From assembly GCF_029962835.1 (NCBI RefSeq), contig NC_080573.1, positions 37,689,001-37,753,000 on the forward strand: 64,000 bases of DNA. Direction: 5' to 3'. The notes beneath the pieces are model-generated. The model was not told where the DNA came from and did not search any database. It worked only from the letters and a program-made list of their open reading frames with translations. The position numbers were made by a program, and so were the translations under genes. Shown piece after piece: positions 36,744 to 48,382 of the stretch (its first letter is position 1; the number at the start of each line of letters is the position of its first letter). This DNA comes from Magnolia sinica. Taxonomy: Eukaryota; Streptophyta; Magnoliopsida; Magnoliales; Magnoliaceae.

Positions 36744-37232
36744 AGAACGGATTGGCTACTCCCTCTGCTACCGGCTGGGTGGCTAGGGGTTATCCATTTT
36801 TACATATAATTTTAGCGCTTTATCCAAAAAATTAGAGGTATATAAATCTCAGATGAACCACACCATAGGAAAACAACAGTGATTGGATATCCACCATTAA
36901 AATCCTCCTAAGGCCCACTGTACTATTTATTTGACATCCAATCTTTTGATTAGGTCATACAGGCCTAGATGAAAGGAAAAAAACAAAGATCAGCTTGATT
37001 CAAAACTTTTATGGCCCTAAAAAGGTTTTTAATGGTCGACGCTAATTCAACACCGTTTCCTATAATGTGGTCCACTTGAGATTGTGATATACCTCGTGCT
37101 TTTCTCAAACCATAAAATGATCTGGAAAAATAGATGAACGGCATGGATGAAACACATACATCATGTTGGGGCCCACGGAGTACTAACCACCAGCCATTGG
37201 CTGGTGGCAGGGGGAGTAGCCAATCGTTTCCG
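36744..37232. mobile_element. Palindromic MITE, family 2, perfect 9-bp TSD
   Basis: Ends carry GGATTGGCTACTCCCTCTGC (left) and GGGGGAGTAGCCAATC (right). Flanks are identical 9-mers, CTGATTGCA (36,735-36,743 and 37,233-37,241). The target 9-mer is itself the terminal text of a family 1 MITE, whose remainder continues to about 37,742. So this copy jumped into the tip of another MITE. Confidence 0.82.
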
Positions 37233-37241
37233 CTGATTGCA

Positions 37242-37742
37242 TGGTGAGTAACTTACAGTGTCAGCGTAATGAGTAAACTCCATAGAGTCCACCATGATTT
37301 TATGTATTTTATCCGCTCCGTCCATAAATTTTACCAGATAATTTTAGGGCTTGAGACTAAAAATAAAGCATATACAATGTTCAAGTGGACCACATCATAG
37401 GAAACAGTTAAATTGAATGTTTACCATTGAAAATTTGTCAGGGCTACAAAATTTTTGGATCAAGCTTATATTTGTGTTTTCTCTTCATCCATGCCTTTAT
37501 GATCTTATGAACTGGTTGGATGACAAATAAACATCACTATGGTGCCTAGCAAGTTTTCAACAGTGGAAATCATTATCCCCACTGCTTCCAGCGATCCACT
37601 TGATATTTGGATATACTTTAATTTTGGGCTTAACCCCTTAAATTAGATGGAAAAATGGATGGACAAGACAACATACATACAAGGTGGGCCCAACTACGTG
37701 AGAGCAAGAGCTTGCCGTAATCAATATGCAATCTGATTTCCA
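37242..37742. mobile_element. Family 1 palindromic MITE, split by a family 2 copy
   Basis: The text resumes after the inserted MITE with TGGTGAGTAAC, ATGAGTAAACTCC and the core, and ends near GCAATCTGATTTC at 37,728-37,742. Its left tip (about 36,729-36,743) lies on the other side of the insertion. Confidence 0.6.
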
Positions 37743-37945
37743 AGCGAAACCGTTTTAATATATTTAACGGTGTTATACTTTTTTTTTGAAATATAATTTT
37801 TGATATTATGTCCTAAAATGATATCTAAAAATGGATGAACGGGTTAGATTTATCACAAATGTCATAGTGGGCCCATCCGAAATCCTTGTGCAGGATCTTA
37901 CTCCAAAAGGCTTTGGCAGGAAATCCGCGTCCCCGTTAGACACAT

Positions 37946-38472
37946 GAAATCGAATTGCCTACCAAGTTTGATCGTACTCAGTAAACTCTGTTGGGCCCAC
38001 TGTGATTTCATGTGGTTTATCCATGCCGTCCATCCGTTTTTTCATATCATTTTAGGGGTTGAGCCCAAAACTGAAGTATATCAAAAGATCAAGTAGGCCA
38101 TACCTAAGGAAACAGTGGAAGTATTGATTTTCACCATTGAAATGTTTCTAAGCCCCCAATGATGTTTATTTTTCATCCAAATTATTCATAAGATCACAAA
38201 GACATGGATGAATGGAAAAAACAAATATCATCTTGATATAAAACTTTTGTGGGCCCCCAACAACTTTTCAACGGTAGAAATTCAATTCACACTATTTCAG
38301 GTGGTGTGGTCCACTTCATCCTTGGATATGAATCATTTTTGTTGTAAAACTGTAAAATTAGATGATAAAAGAGATCAATGGAGTTGATACAATGAAAGGA
38401 TGACGTTGGGCTCCACAAACTTTACTCAATACGCTTACCATACTGATTTACTTAGCACGTAAACCGCTTCCG
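37946..38472 (-). mobile_element. Family 1 palindromic MITE in right foldback arm
   Basis: Inverted counterpart of 33,850-34,366: GAAATCGAATTGCC at the left and TTTACTCAATACGC then GTAAACCGCTTCC at the right. It has a short extra segment (about 16 bases near 38,445) relative to the left-arm copy. Confidence 0.7.
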
Positions 38473-38631
38473 TTTAACGTCTCCACTATACTTCTTATTG
38501 AATGTACCTTTTTTAATATATTTAAAAAAATCTGATGATATGGCACTTATAGTGACGTTGACCAATGAAAACGCTGGAGGCAGGGAGTTCCTGCCTCCGG
38601 GAAACAGACGGTCCGCACTGTAAAAAAATAT

Positions 38632-39345
38632 ATGGACGGCATGTGGACCCGGACGGGATCAGCTACCGAATGCAACAAGAGCGAGTCTTGCTATTGATGT
38701 TACGTCTTCACCTTCTTTGGCCCCTCCATGATGTATGTGTTGTTTATATCCACATCATTTATCCATTTGGAGAAATCATTTTAAGGCTTGAGCCAAAGAA
38801 TGAGGCAGATCCAAAGTTCAAGTGGACCCACCATAGAAAACGGTGCATGGGATAGGGACATCCACCGTTGAAACCTTCTTAGGGCCCACCGTGGTGTTTA
38901 TTTGAGATCCAATCTGTGTGACCTAATCAACAGATTATATGTCAAATAAATAGTACAGTGGGACTAAGGAGGATTTTAATACTGGATATCTAATCATTAA
39001 TATTGTTTTCCTGTGGTATGGTCCACTGGAGATTTATATCCCTCGCTCTCATTTTTGGGATCAAGCCCTAAAATGATATGTAAATATGGATGAACGGAAT
39101 GGATGAAACACATACATCACGGTGGGGCCCACAGAGCACCAACCATCAGCCACCGGACGGTGGCAGGGGAAGTAGCCAATCCGTTCCCTGCTAAACCCCG
39201 TTCCGACCCCAGGAAGTTCCTGCACTGGGATGCTACGTGGTCCCACTGTGATGTTTGGGAGAAATCCACCCGTCCATCCGTTTTTGCGAGATCATTTTAG
39301 GAGATACGACCAAAGATGCGGTGGATCCAAAACTCAACTGTGTCA
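38632..39345. mobile_element. Mixed palindromic MITE pieces
   Basis: The start (ATGGACGGCATGTGG) continues the MITE interrupted at 33,702. Then come a family 4-like left part (GAGTCTTGCTATTGATGTTA), a family 2-like right end (GGCAGGGGAAGTAGCCAATC, to about 39,182) and a lone GGACGCGG-family piece (to about 39,345). Clean borders are missing, so this is a chimera of broken copies. Confidence 0.55.
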
Positions 39346-39639
39346 GGCACATTCATACGGCCGCAAAAGCTTCGTCTCCCCACCCACGATTCCCCCCTCT
39401 CCGCCCCTTAACCTCTTTCTCTCATGCTCGGCTGAAGACTCTTTCAAGAGTGACGAACAAAGAGTTGGATAAATAGGGGTTATGGTGTGAGGATTCGGAG
39501 GGAAAAGTCTAACAATCTGACGGCCGGGATCATTCAACGGCGTTTTTTTTTTTTTTTTTTTTTTTAAAAAAAAAATTTTATTTTAAATGTTGTGGCCATA
39601 AAAAGTAACTGAAGCTTCGATGCACTGATCAAATAGTAG
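39346..39639. other. Unassigned stretch with T/A homopolymer block
   Basis: No exon is recognised. A run of about 25 T followed by A and T runs lies at 39,541-39,585, directly upstream of the pyruvate kinase relic. Confidence 0.45.
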
Positions 39640-39954
39640 GAGATCATTAGAAAGTTCTGTAGCATGGGAAAACCGGTGATTGTGGCAACAAACATGTTGG
39701 AGAGCATGATTTACCATCCAACTCCAACAAGAGCAGAAGTCACAGACATTGCAATTGCAGTACGAGAAGGTGTTGATGCCATCATGCTCTCTGGTGAAAC
39801 TGCCATGGGAAATAAGTACTTGTATAGATTTCTTGTTATGTGAAGTACTTTTTGTATAGATTTCTTGCTATAAGACCAGTCATAACATTTCAGAAAGTAT
39901 TGCTCAGACCTCGAACCTTCAGGGAGTTTTTTATTTTTAAATTTTTACGATTAG

Positions 39955-40133
39955 AATTTTCTCTTTTGTCAAATTCATGCCTTGTCTCATGGATACACTT
40001 ACGGGTTACTCAAACACACAAAAACCAATTTACTTGTAAATGACCCATTTTCTCTTTTGTCAAATTCATGCCTTGTCTCATGGATACACTTACGGGTTAC
40101 TCAAACACACAAAAACCAATTTACTTGTAAATG
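39955..40133 (+). repeat. ~92-bp tandem duplication in pyruvate kinase intron
   Basis: Two near-identical units, each with TTTTCTCTTTTGTCAAATTC, GTCTCATGGATACACTTACG and CAATTTACTTGTAAATGACC, lie head to tail. The copies differ little, so the event is recent compared with the decay of the surrounding pseudogene. Confidence 0.9.
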
Positions 40134-40190
40134 ACCCATCGCTTGCATCCAAACATGATCGACTTTCACTAGTAAGAGACTTACAACTTA

Positions 40191-40758
40191 GGGCCTGTTT
40201 GTTTTTTCAAAGCCAGTGTATTTGTAAATAGGTAATTATTATAGTTTACCATGTTTGAAAATTCATAGGTATTTGTGCCATTGAAACTATTTCAAAAGAG
40301 ATAATTTTAATTTTTGAATCGTACAGTAATATATATGATATATCTGTTCCATCCATATATTTTACTATAATATTTTGAAGAATGAGACAAAAAATGAAGT
40401 AGATACAACACTTAGGTGGCCCACACCAAAAGAAACAGTGGCCTCACAAAGTTTTAAACGGTAAGTATTTGATTCCATTTTTCATATGGTGTGGTCCACT
40501 TGAGTTTTGGATATACCTCATTATTTTGTTCATGCTATAAATTCAAATGGCATAATGGATGAACGGTGTAGATAAGCAAAATGCATCACAGTGGAACCCA
40601 TATATATTTTGTAATTTTTTGGTCAAAATAGTAAGTAGTCAAATCAGGTATGTTGTAAATAGACGGGAAAGTAATTATTACTCTTTTACCTGGTTTTTAC
40701 CAGTGAACTTGAAAATCACGCAGCCCCTTAGAGAACTTACAGGCATCCAAACAGGCCC
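40191..40758. mobile_element. PIF/Harbinger (Tourist-type) MITE
   Basis: Terminal inverted repeats GGGCCTGTTTG and CAAACAGGCCC are flanked by TTA on both sides (40,188-40,190 and 40,759-40,761), the hallmark duplication of PIF/Harbinger elements. The 568 bases carry no gene. The middle (about 40,380-40,600) resembles the core of the palindromic MITE superfamily (GTGTGGTCCACTTGAGTTTT, GAACGGTGTAGATAA), so it may have captured such a copy. It lies in the first retained intron of the pyruvate kinase pseudogene. Confidence 0.85.
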
Positions 40759-42149
40759 TTAAGCATTCAGTTATCTATTATTAGCCAATGGCCCTTGTTA
40801 TCGATGGAGGAACTGAGAGAGATGCCGATGCCTTTAATGTTTCTCTTTCACATTCACTGTGAGGAAAACTTTGATGCTTGCTTGCTTGCTAAGGGAGGGG
40901 CAACCAGGGATCAGGTTGTAAACTTTGATGTTCCACTGATGTAATGGATTTTGGGTAGCAGGTGTTCATTTTTGGGTTTCCTCTCCTTTTATAATAAAAT
41001 TGGTTATTTGGTTACAAGGTATATCTTGCTTATTTCCAAGAAAGCTTTATAAATCACAATCAGTGGCATTCTCATTACTCAAGCTGAAAGAAAAAAAGAA
41101 AAAAGAAAAAAGAATCATCTTGAGATTATTTATTTATTTTTATTTTTTTTCCTGCGATATCTGTAACTTGTACATCTTTGGCGAAAGTATTCTGAATGCC
41201 GTTTTATGTTGCACATGGGGAGATCTCATGAAAAGATCATAGGTAGTAAAAATGACATTCTGAATAAAGTGGGATTAGTTTTGTTTCTGTTCAGAAACAT
41301 GCAGTGAGAAATCAGATCAATTTAGGACAGTTGTGTATTGGCAGGTGAAGAATTTAGTTTTTCATGGTCACAGCGTAATGATATAGTTAATATTGATTAT
41401 GCATATAGTCATATTTTTATCAAGTATATTGAAGAACTGCTATATTCCTTTTAACTTGAGTATTCATGATCAATAGAAGATGTTACATATATGCAATTGT
41501 TACTTTCGGTATCCATTGAAGGCTGTCAAAGTAATGCATACTGTGGCACTGAGGACTGAATCAACTTTGTCAAACATCTCCCCTCCAAGTCCGGCTACTG
41601 CTCTCAAAGTACTTTATGATTATTATACCAACAAGGGAAGGCCCCTTCTCTTTTTAATCATGGAAAAGTTGGTCTAGTAACGCATCTACGATACTAGGCT
41701 TAAGAAGATTGAAATGTATATCAGTCAAATACATGCAATTCTCCACTATGTGCAATAAATTTCTTTTATTCCTGTCTCTCTATGTTTGGCTTCCATGCAA
41801 CTACAATGGCAAACACTCTTAGCACATCCAGTCTTGTCTTCATGAGAACGGGATCAATGGCTACACTGTTAAGCCACTATCGGCATTCCTCTACCATCTT
41901 TGCCTTCACGAATGAGTAAGTTCTCTGCACTAATCATTACGAGATTGAACTGTTTGATTTATACAGGTTCCTTAGTATTTTTAACTGTCATATTATAATA
42001 TTTTTCGATGGGTTTCTGTAAAACTGCCATCAGAAACATCAATGCTTTGAAAATATACCACCTTCATATTTGCTTTCCAAGAAAGTTTCAGGATGGCAAA
42101 TAGCCAACATTTGGCATTAAGGACTTTTCCTCAATTATTGGCTTGCTGA

Positions 42150-42333
42150 TGTGCAAGTTATAGATTGAGACCTTCTGTGCTTGGCAGAGAAAGGGTTAAG
42201 CAGAGGCTGGCACTTTATCAATTGAGGCCTTCTGTGCTTGGCAAGTTATAGATTGAGGCCTTCTGTGCTTGGCAGAATTAGAGTTTCGTGCTTGGCAGAG
42301 AAAGGGTTAAGCAGAGGCTGGCACTTTATCATG
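42150..42333 (+). repeat. Local duplication of an acceptor-exon junction
   Basis: The text TTGGCAGAGAAAGGGTTAAG, then CAGAGGCTGGCACTTTATCA, occurs twice, starting at 42,181 and 42,292. It is the acceptor and first 32 bases of pyruvate kinase exon 4. A short motif, ATTGAGGCCTTCTGTGCTTG, is repeated between and before them. The first copy is a dead duplicate; the second continues into the exon. Confidence 0.85.
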
Positions 42334-42580
42334 GGGTGCTGCCCATATATAAGCAGTTTTCCAATGATGCAGAAGAGACATTCTCTCGAGCTCTGAATCT
42401 CTTGCTGGTATGGAATGCTTGCACTCATGGATCTTCATCGTTTTTATTTCCCGTTGTTTTCACCTTTAGTAGTTAATTCCATGAAATTTTCATGCACCAG
42501 AGCCGAGGTTTGTTGGAGGAGGGAGAGCATGTTACTCTTGTCTAGACTAGAGTGGAACACAACCGATTTGATGAATGTGG

Positions 42581-44430
42581 AATATACTGAATTAAGTCAA
42601 TTCGAATCTTTTTCTTAGATGTTTTGTAGAACTCATGTATAGTGCTATGGTATCAGGAATGTGAAGCTGGAGGCATTCGCTGTTTATAAGTGGTCATATT
42701 TTCTATCTAATGAGTTTTGAACATCAGGCCAATTGCTAGAGAACTTACCATCATCATTAGTGTTTCTTACAAACACAGCTTAGCTATGCAAAAAAAAAAA
42801 AGTAAAATAAAAATAAAAAATAAATAATGAGAATTTGATATATTGATCAACCAGCTGAGCATCCGAAACACTGTACTAAATCACACATTTTATTTTATTT
42901 TTTTTCTTGACTTGTTTTCTTCTTTTTCATGGAGGCAGATAAGGTACCAACACCATATGATAAATATTGGTCAAGACATGATCTCAAGTTGTTTCATCCT
43001 GACCAACTATCTTCTTTTGTTAGCTACTCGTATTGTTACGCATGTCCAATTTCTATCACTTTCTTTACAATCCCATTGGGATTAGAAGACAAATCCCACT
43101 GTGTGTGGGGGAAGGAAACATGCCTTGGAAGTTTCTAGAAATCTTTAAAAGATGGGTTGTCATTGTCTTTTATTTCAACATTTGCTACAAGTTTCTTCAC
43201 CTGGTATCTTGCTTCACCTACCCATGTAACACTGTTCATAGGCTTACTGCTACACATCTTGCTTAATAACCCACCCAAATTCATTCACCCACTACTAGAT
43301 TCTTTAAGCGAATTGGTATCATGAGTGAATTCTTTGGCTCCACATTTCCCTTCAAACGAGATGCATTTGTACCACTTTGCACATAACATGTAAACAATAA
43401 AGTCAGTGCCTGTCAGAGCTGCAAGCAAGAAGTAAAACTATCCATGTGAACCTTGTTGATGTTTTCAGGTATCCAACCGGCATTCATCTTAAGATCCAGT
43501 GATACGCAAGCCATTATGAATGGGTTAAATGCATAAATGTATTTTCCCACCCATGACAGGGCCCATATAAATGCATGGGCAACTGTACAATATCACTTGG
43601 CCAAGTGTCGGGTGGATTAACCGAGTTTGCAAACTATGTTTTGATGATCCGATCGAACTAGCTAGGCTCCGCCTGAGTAATGGGTCCTAGCCAATATTAG
43701 CTATGATAGGACTATCTTAACCATCTAATCATTGGACCTTTTTCTCACTTGACTGGAGCCATTTATGTACATTTGTATGCCACCAATTAAAGGGCTAGGA
43801 TCACCCAAACATTGCAATTTTCAGACCATGCCCCACTCACTATTAGATCTTCTCCATGCATGCCAAATGAGGTGACATCTCAACGGTAGAAATTCCATGC
43901 ACATGTGTTACCAACCTGATGACAAGATCAGCCTGACTTTTGAGACTCATCATGTCCACACTGGGAGTCGCCTGATGAACAACATCGATCTCTCATCTCT
44001 CACTCGTGTGCATAGTGACCACACGTGTAGAAAACACAATTACAAAGTGCACTACCAGGTCCACTTAGAATTTCTTGTGCCAATATTCCAACCCTACTAT
44101 GACCCACCTCCTCTTGTGGCAATATTCCAACCCTACTATGACCCACCTCCTCTTGTGGCTTAACATGTGTGTTAAATCATAATAGACTAACTGATTTCGA
44201 TCTTAATTGGTGGCATATAAAAATAAATAAAGATCATATCTCATGTATCATATCCTAATGCCACTAAGTAATACAATCAAAATCATTTTTGTAAAATATT
44301 ATTAAAATGTAAAAGAATGCATTAGATTAAGAGCTTCTGGACCACTTTTTTTCCAAGCAATCTAATGTTTCGAAGACTATACATGTGCTTTAGATTGTAT
44401 TCTATTATATTTGAGAAATGCTCCAATGCT
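42581..44430. other. No gene recognised; one 40-bp tandem repeat
   Basis: I see no exon with family resemblance. A 40-base unit, CCAATATTCCAACCCTACTA followed by TGACCCACCTCCTCTTGTGG, is repeated twice at 44,081-44,160. Other open frames here are short and unsupported. Confidence 0.45.
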
Positions 44431-44444
44431 CACTACAACAAATG

Positions 44445-44725
44445 TGACTTTTAGCGGCGCTCACAAGCGCCGCTATAAATCCCTAAAAGCGCCGGTGATT
44501 CTATTATTGGCGCTAGTCAAGCGCCGCTAAATGGATATGTCGCTAAAAGTATTGGCGGCGCTAGGGAACTTCTATCGGCGCCTTTCTGAGCGCCGATAAT
44601 TGTATGTTTTTCCGACGCGAAAAAGCGCCGGTATAAATCAATTAGAGCGCCGGTAAAATGCTTTGTGGACACTTTTTCTTGCGAAAAAGCGCCGTAAGAT
44701 TTCTACACAAGCGCCGCGAGAAGCC
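44445..44725. promoter_or_regulatory. Subterminal repeat cluster of CACTA B
   Basis: Motifs such as AGCGGCGCT, AGCGCCGCTA and AAGCGCCGGT recur about every 20-35 bases in both orientations. In CACTA elements such clusters are the binding sites of the TNPA-type protein and are needed with the TIR for transposition. The right end has fewer copies. Confidence 0.7.
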
Positions 44726-47595
44726 CTTGTATGGATTTGAGAGGCCCTAGCATGCCAGTAATTTATTTATTATTATATATAATTCAATCAAAACCTGTAT
44801 TTTTTAAATATTTGAAACATAAAAATGATGCAATACAAATTAAACTGAATATTAAACAAAATTTATATTACCACACAATAAAAAAAAAATATTACAATAA
44901 ATGGTCTTAAATGTAAATAAATAAATAAAAACAAATCCTCTATATGGTCTACTCCTAGCACAAGTGGCGTCAAAAGGCTGAATGTTCCCAATGAGAAAAG
45001 AATACCAAACATAACAGAAAGAAAAAAGACAGAAAACTTGGAAAACTACTCCTTACAGTGAACTATTAATTTATCTGGAATTGTTCTAACAAGTTGGTCA
45101 GCTGCAAATTTCCAATCAGCAGCACTGCAAAAGAAAGCAAGAAAAAAAAATCCACTGTGAATGGTTAAGAAAAAAGAAGATTGAATTTGTGAAATACCCA
45201 AAAATAAAAAATAAAAATAAAAACAAAAATATGAGTTTATAGTTCTTAACTTGGATATTGTGTCTAACCAAGCTCATATAACGTGAAAAAGAAGAAGAAG
45301 AAGAAGAAGCAGCAGCAGAAGACGAATGAGGAAAGAAAGAATAAAAATAAAAAAATAAAAATTTGGGGTATGAATGTAAACAATGTTATTGATCTTGTGA
45401 AGGCATGCACGCTGCATTTGGATGCCCAAGTGAGCTGAATTGTGAACAATCAGTTTAATCAAGAGGATATGACGAATGGGATTTGTTGTTTTTTTGAATC
45501 TGTTGAACCTGATAGTCATCTTATCCAAATTCAAAAAAAAAGAAAAAAAAAAGAAAGTCTTTCAATGCCATATATAACCATCAGATTGTAAAAATCATAG
45601 AATTCATGTTTACCTCTGCTTTAAATTCTTTTCAACTACAAAATCAAATTAAAAGACCAGCTCTTCCAGTATGAATCGGAATACAACACTGTCTTGAACT
45701 CCAAATTTCAGGTTTAGTGCCACACATTACTATATCAGATTTCTAATTTCCTGCTCCCTCAATCTCATGTATGTGAAGAACACGCCATGGGTATGATCTT
45801 GACTAGTGGCATATGCATCGATAAGTTCATGACACCAGTTTGATGCCTAGTACTCATGTGTATATATATCAAAAATTCTAATTAAAAAGTAGCCTTGCTT
45901 CAGTCATTTGAAAAACACAAAATGACACTGATATTGCTAACCACAACAACAACAACAACAATAATAAAAGCCTAATTCTGTACATACGAAAGAAAATGCC
46001 ACAAATCTTGCCTGATTCTGAAGTCAGCTCAGTTCCTTGTTTAGTTCAGAAATCTCTACCTGTCAATTAATATAATTATCGATAAACAATTTAGCACCTT
46101 CAATCTCCACAACTAAATATGCATAGTCACTGGTGAATGCAGAACATCATTTCCTCTCTGCAAAATCAGAATGTGGTACAAATTGAGTAAGAGAGTGAAT
46201 GATTTAAAAGGATACAGACAAGAAAAGACCATTGAAATATCAACTAGTTAAAATTTATCTACTAAAAGCTACATACAAGGAAACCAAGGAAACCTTAATA
46301 TTCAAATCGCTTCATGAGTAATAGATTCATGTTTCAATACAACAATTTGAAAAAAGGTAAAAGCAGAAAAAGCAAAAGATCTTTATCTTGTTTCTTTCTT
46401 GCCTTTTGGTACTATAGGTTTTTGTCAACACATGCATGTACAAGGCAGCTCATGTACATGCCAGACATCTGCCAGCATGGCAAATTGGTTACTTATGGAG
46501 AGCAACACATGATGTCAATTGGGTTTTGCTTGTGTTAGAAGCAGTAAAGGAGTTGAGCAAATCAACAAAAAGATGATACTAAACAAAATGCCAGCAATTC
46601 TCAGAAGAAACTTAAAGTTTCAATTCAATTTCAACAATCCAGAAACTTATTGGGTTGAAACTACTAACACTCCAAGTAAATCATCAACTTGGAATGTTTT
46701 GCCAGCTTTTTAAATAGGTCAACTCAGCCAAGCTCAGGCCACAAGTTTTTGAACAATGTACAAAAGAAAATCTACACAGCAATATGCCAGGACTACAACA
46801 CTTCTTGTTTGAATATCAAACCTTTCAAATTTTCTATTGAACAACTTGTCAGCCCATCTGTCTCTACTAATTCTGAATTATCTCTCTTTGTTCACAAAAA
46901 GGGCAGGCTGTTATTACAGAAAAAATATGGCTCAGCTGGATGCAATGTTAGTGATGATATACATGGATCAAGAAGGAAAACTTGCACTTACATATCTTAT
47001 CAAATTCTGTGAAGGATCGTCCCTGAAACATAAAATTTCAACAATTCAGTCATATGATCTGAAAGTTTCAGATTTTAACATGGGTAACATACATATGAAA
47101 ATGCTGAAAATTTCAACATAAAGCAATTAGAGATTACACTGTCAACAGAATTTTGGATCAACCCACTTCTCAACCTGTAAAAATGCTGAAAATTTCAACA
47201 TAGTATTGCTGCATTAAAGAAATATGGAAGAAAATGATACAACTCACCTTGACACTCAAGCCTTGCTCGAAATTTCACCGAGTCGACTTAGCCGTGTCTT
47301 CAGTCGAGTCACCGAGTTTTAAAACTATGAATGGGCAGACATAGGGGTGTGTGAAGATGGGAACACCTAGCAATAGGGCAGGTGAAGATAAGATAGTTAG
47401 CTTGCACATGTGCATGTGTATATGTTTAAATAAGAACCACTCACCCACCAGAATGAAAAGGAATAAAGTTAGATGTGTAACAGAAAATTTATTCTGAGGT
47501 GAGCTTAAGGCTATCAGAGAAGCCATCTTAATGTTTTAACCCTTGTGATCATACCTCTACAAATCCATCCCCAAAGTTGACACCATTTCCAAAGT

Positions 47596-47742
47596 TACAA
47601 GTATGAGTGAGGTGGCGATTGAGCGAAGCAGAGTTGAACTGGGTGAGGATGAATATCTTGTTTATGCCACTATTGATGCAATTGCTCCTAGGAACATTGA
47701 TAAGTTGATAGCATCCTCCGATAGGAACCTAAAAGTGACATA
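47596..47742 (+). other. Coding-like stretch, possible captured exon
   Basis: An open stretch of about 50 codons on the plus strand reads [20 protein letters not shown] then [18 protein letters not shown] then RNLKVT before a stop at 47,741. The frame stays open upstream through [14 protein letters not shown]. The charge pattern and lack of low complexity look like real protein, but I recognise no family. It lies inside CACTA element B and runs opposite to the presumed element transcript. It may be a captured host exon. Confidence 0.35.
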
Positions 47743-48261
47743 AGATTGTGTTAGAATGCATTCTGAATTTTCTGTTACTGTCAGCAATGTGACAAATATC
47801 ATTCACATTTTGAAATATTGCAAGAAATACATTTGTGGGCTGAATTTATTTGCGGGCTTGGGAGTTGGATTAGAGCCAATATACCTTTCAAAAAGAGGAT
47901 CCAAAGGTTTATGCTGACTCAAAATTGATGTTGGCCATGAGATGGTTGAGGAATTAGTTACTTGCATATTGCCAAGGAGAATTACAGAACCACTCCATCT
48001 GTACAAAGTACATGAACGGCAGAGATCTCAAACATGTCACCAAGTGGTGGGACATAAGAGGTAACTCCCCACAACGCAGAATTCCAAACAATGCCAATTA
48101 TAGAAAACCAAACCAAACTAATTATGTTTGAGAACCAATAGCAGTGATGTTGTAGAGATAGGGCCAAAAACAGAAAACTACACCTGAGTTGTTGAAGGAT
48201 GAAGCGAAAGGTTAAGTACAGGATCAATAAATGGCCAGGATACAGCCATGAGCTACTGGAA

Positions 48262-48382
48262 ACATCCTCATCATCTTCATCATTTACTTCAAACTTCGAC
48301 TTGTCAGATTCTTCCTCATCATCTTCATCTTCTTCATCAGCTTTAGCTTTTGCTTTGGATTTAGTTACTATTACATCCGACT
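48262..48382 (-). other. Acidic exon-like stretch, possible captured exon
   Basis: On the minus strand an acceptor TTATTCTTCAG is followed at 48,382 by an open stretch reading SDVIVTKSKAKAKADEEDED then DEEESDKSKFEVNDEDDED. The pyrimidine-rich acceptor and the mixed acidic/basic composition resemble an exon of a nuclear protein. No family can be named from such low-complexity sequence. The frame stays open to about 47,982 without further protein character. Confidence 0.35.

Larger units (their letters stand above)
33703..38620. mobile_element. Foldback (Mutator-like) element with ~800-bp inverted arms
   Basis: The left end GAGTGCGGATCCTCTGTT and the right end (inverse CAGTGCGGACCGTCTGTT) start inverted arms. 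By eye these run about 820 bases each, from 33,703 to about 34,520 and from 38,620 back to about 37,800, at roughly 88-90% identity. The arms include a CCCGGAGGCAGGAACTCC palindrome near each tip and a family 1 MITE at the same place in both. Flanks TAAAAATAT (33,694-33,702) and TAAAAAAAT (38,621-38,629) suggest a 9-bp duplication. The tips match the MITE at 12,329, which has a perfect 9-bp duplication. The 3.3-kb loop holds further nested MITEs and a minisatellite. No transposase is seen, so it is non-autonomous. Confidence 0.8.
39640..42580 (+). pseudogene. Plastidial pyruvate kinase pseudogene, 3' half
   Basis: Five exons cover the end of the TIM barrel and the C-terminal domain of plastid pyruvate kinase, which makes pyruvate and ATP from phosphoenolpyruvate. 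Exon 1 (39,640-39,812) reads [35 protein letters not shown] and [10 protein letters not shown]. Exon 2 (from 41,509) reads YPLKAVKVMHTVALRTEST. Exon 3 (41,783-41,915) reads FHATTMANTLSTSSLVFM and LLSHYRHSSTIFAFTNE, with a good donor. Exon 4 (42,299-42,407) reads ERVKQRLALYHGVLPIY and DAEETFSRALNLLL. Exon 5 (from 42,501) reads RGLLEEGEHVTLV and then, in another frame, SGTQPI. Defects: the exon 1 donor lacks its G (AAA-TAAGT), the exon 2 acceptor is CG instead of AG, exon 3 lacks an AG acceptor, exon 5 has TAG where glutamine is expected plus a 5-base slip, and the RKV end is lost. The 5' half of the gene is absent. Intron sequences are retained, so this is a duplicated fragment and not a processed copy. 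Confidence 0.9.
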
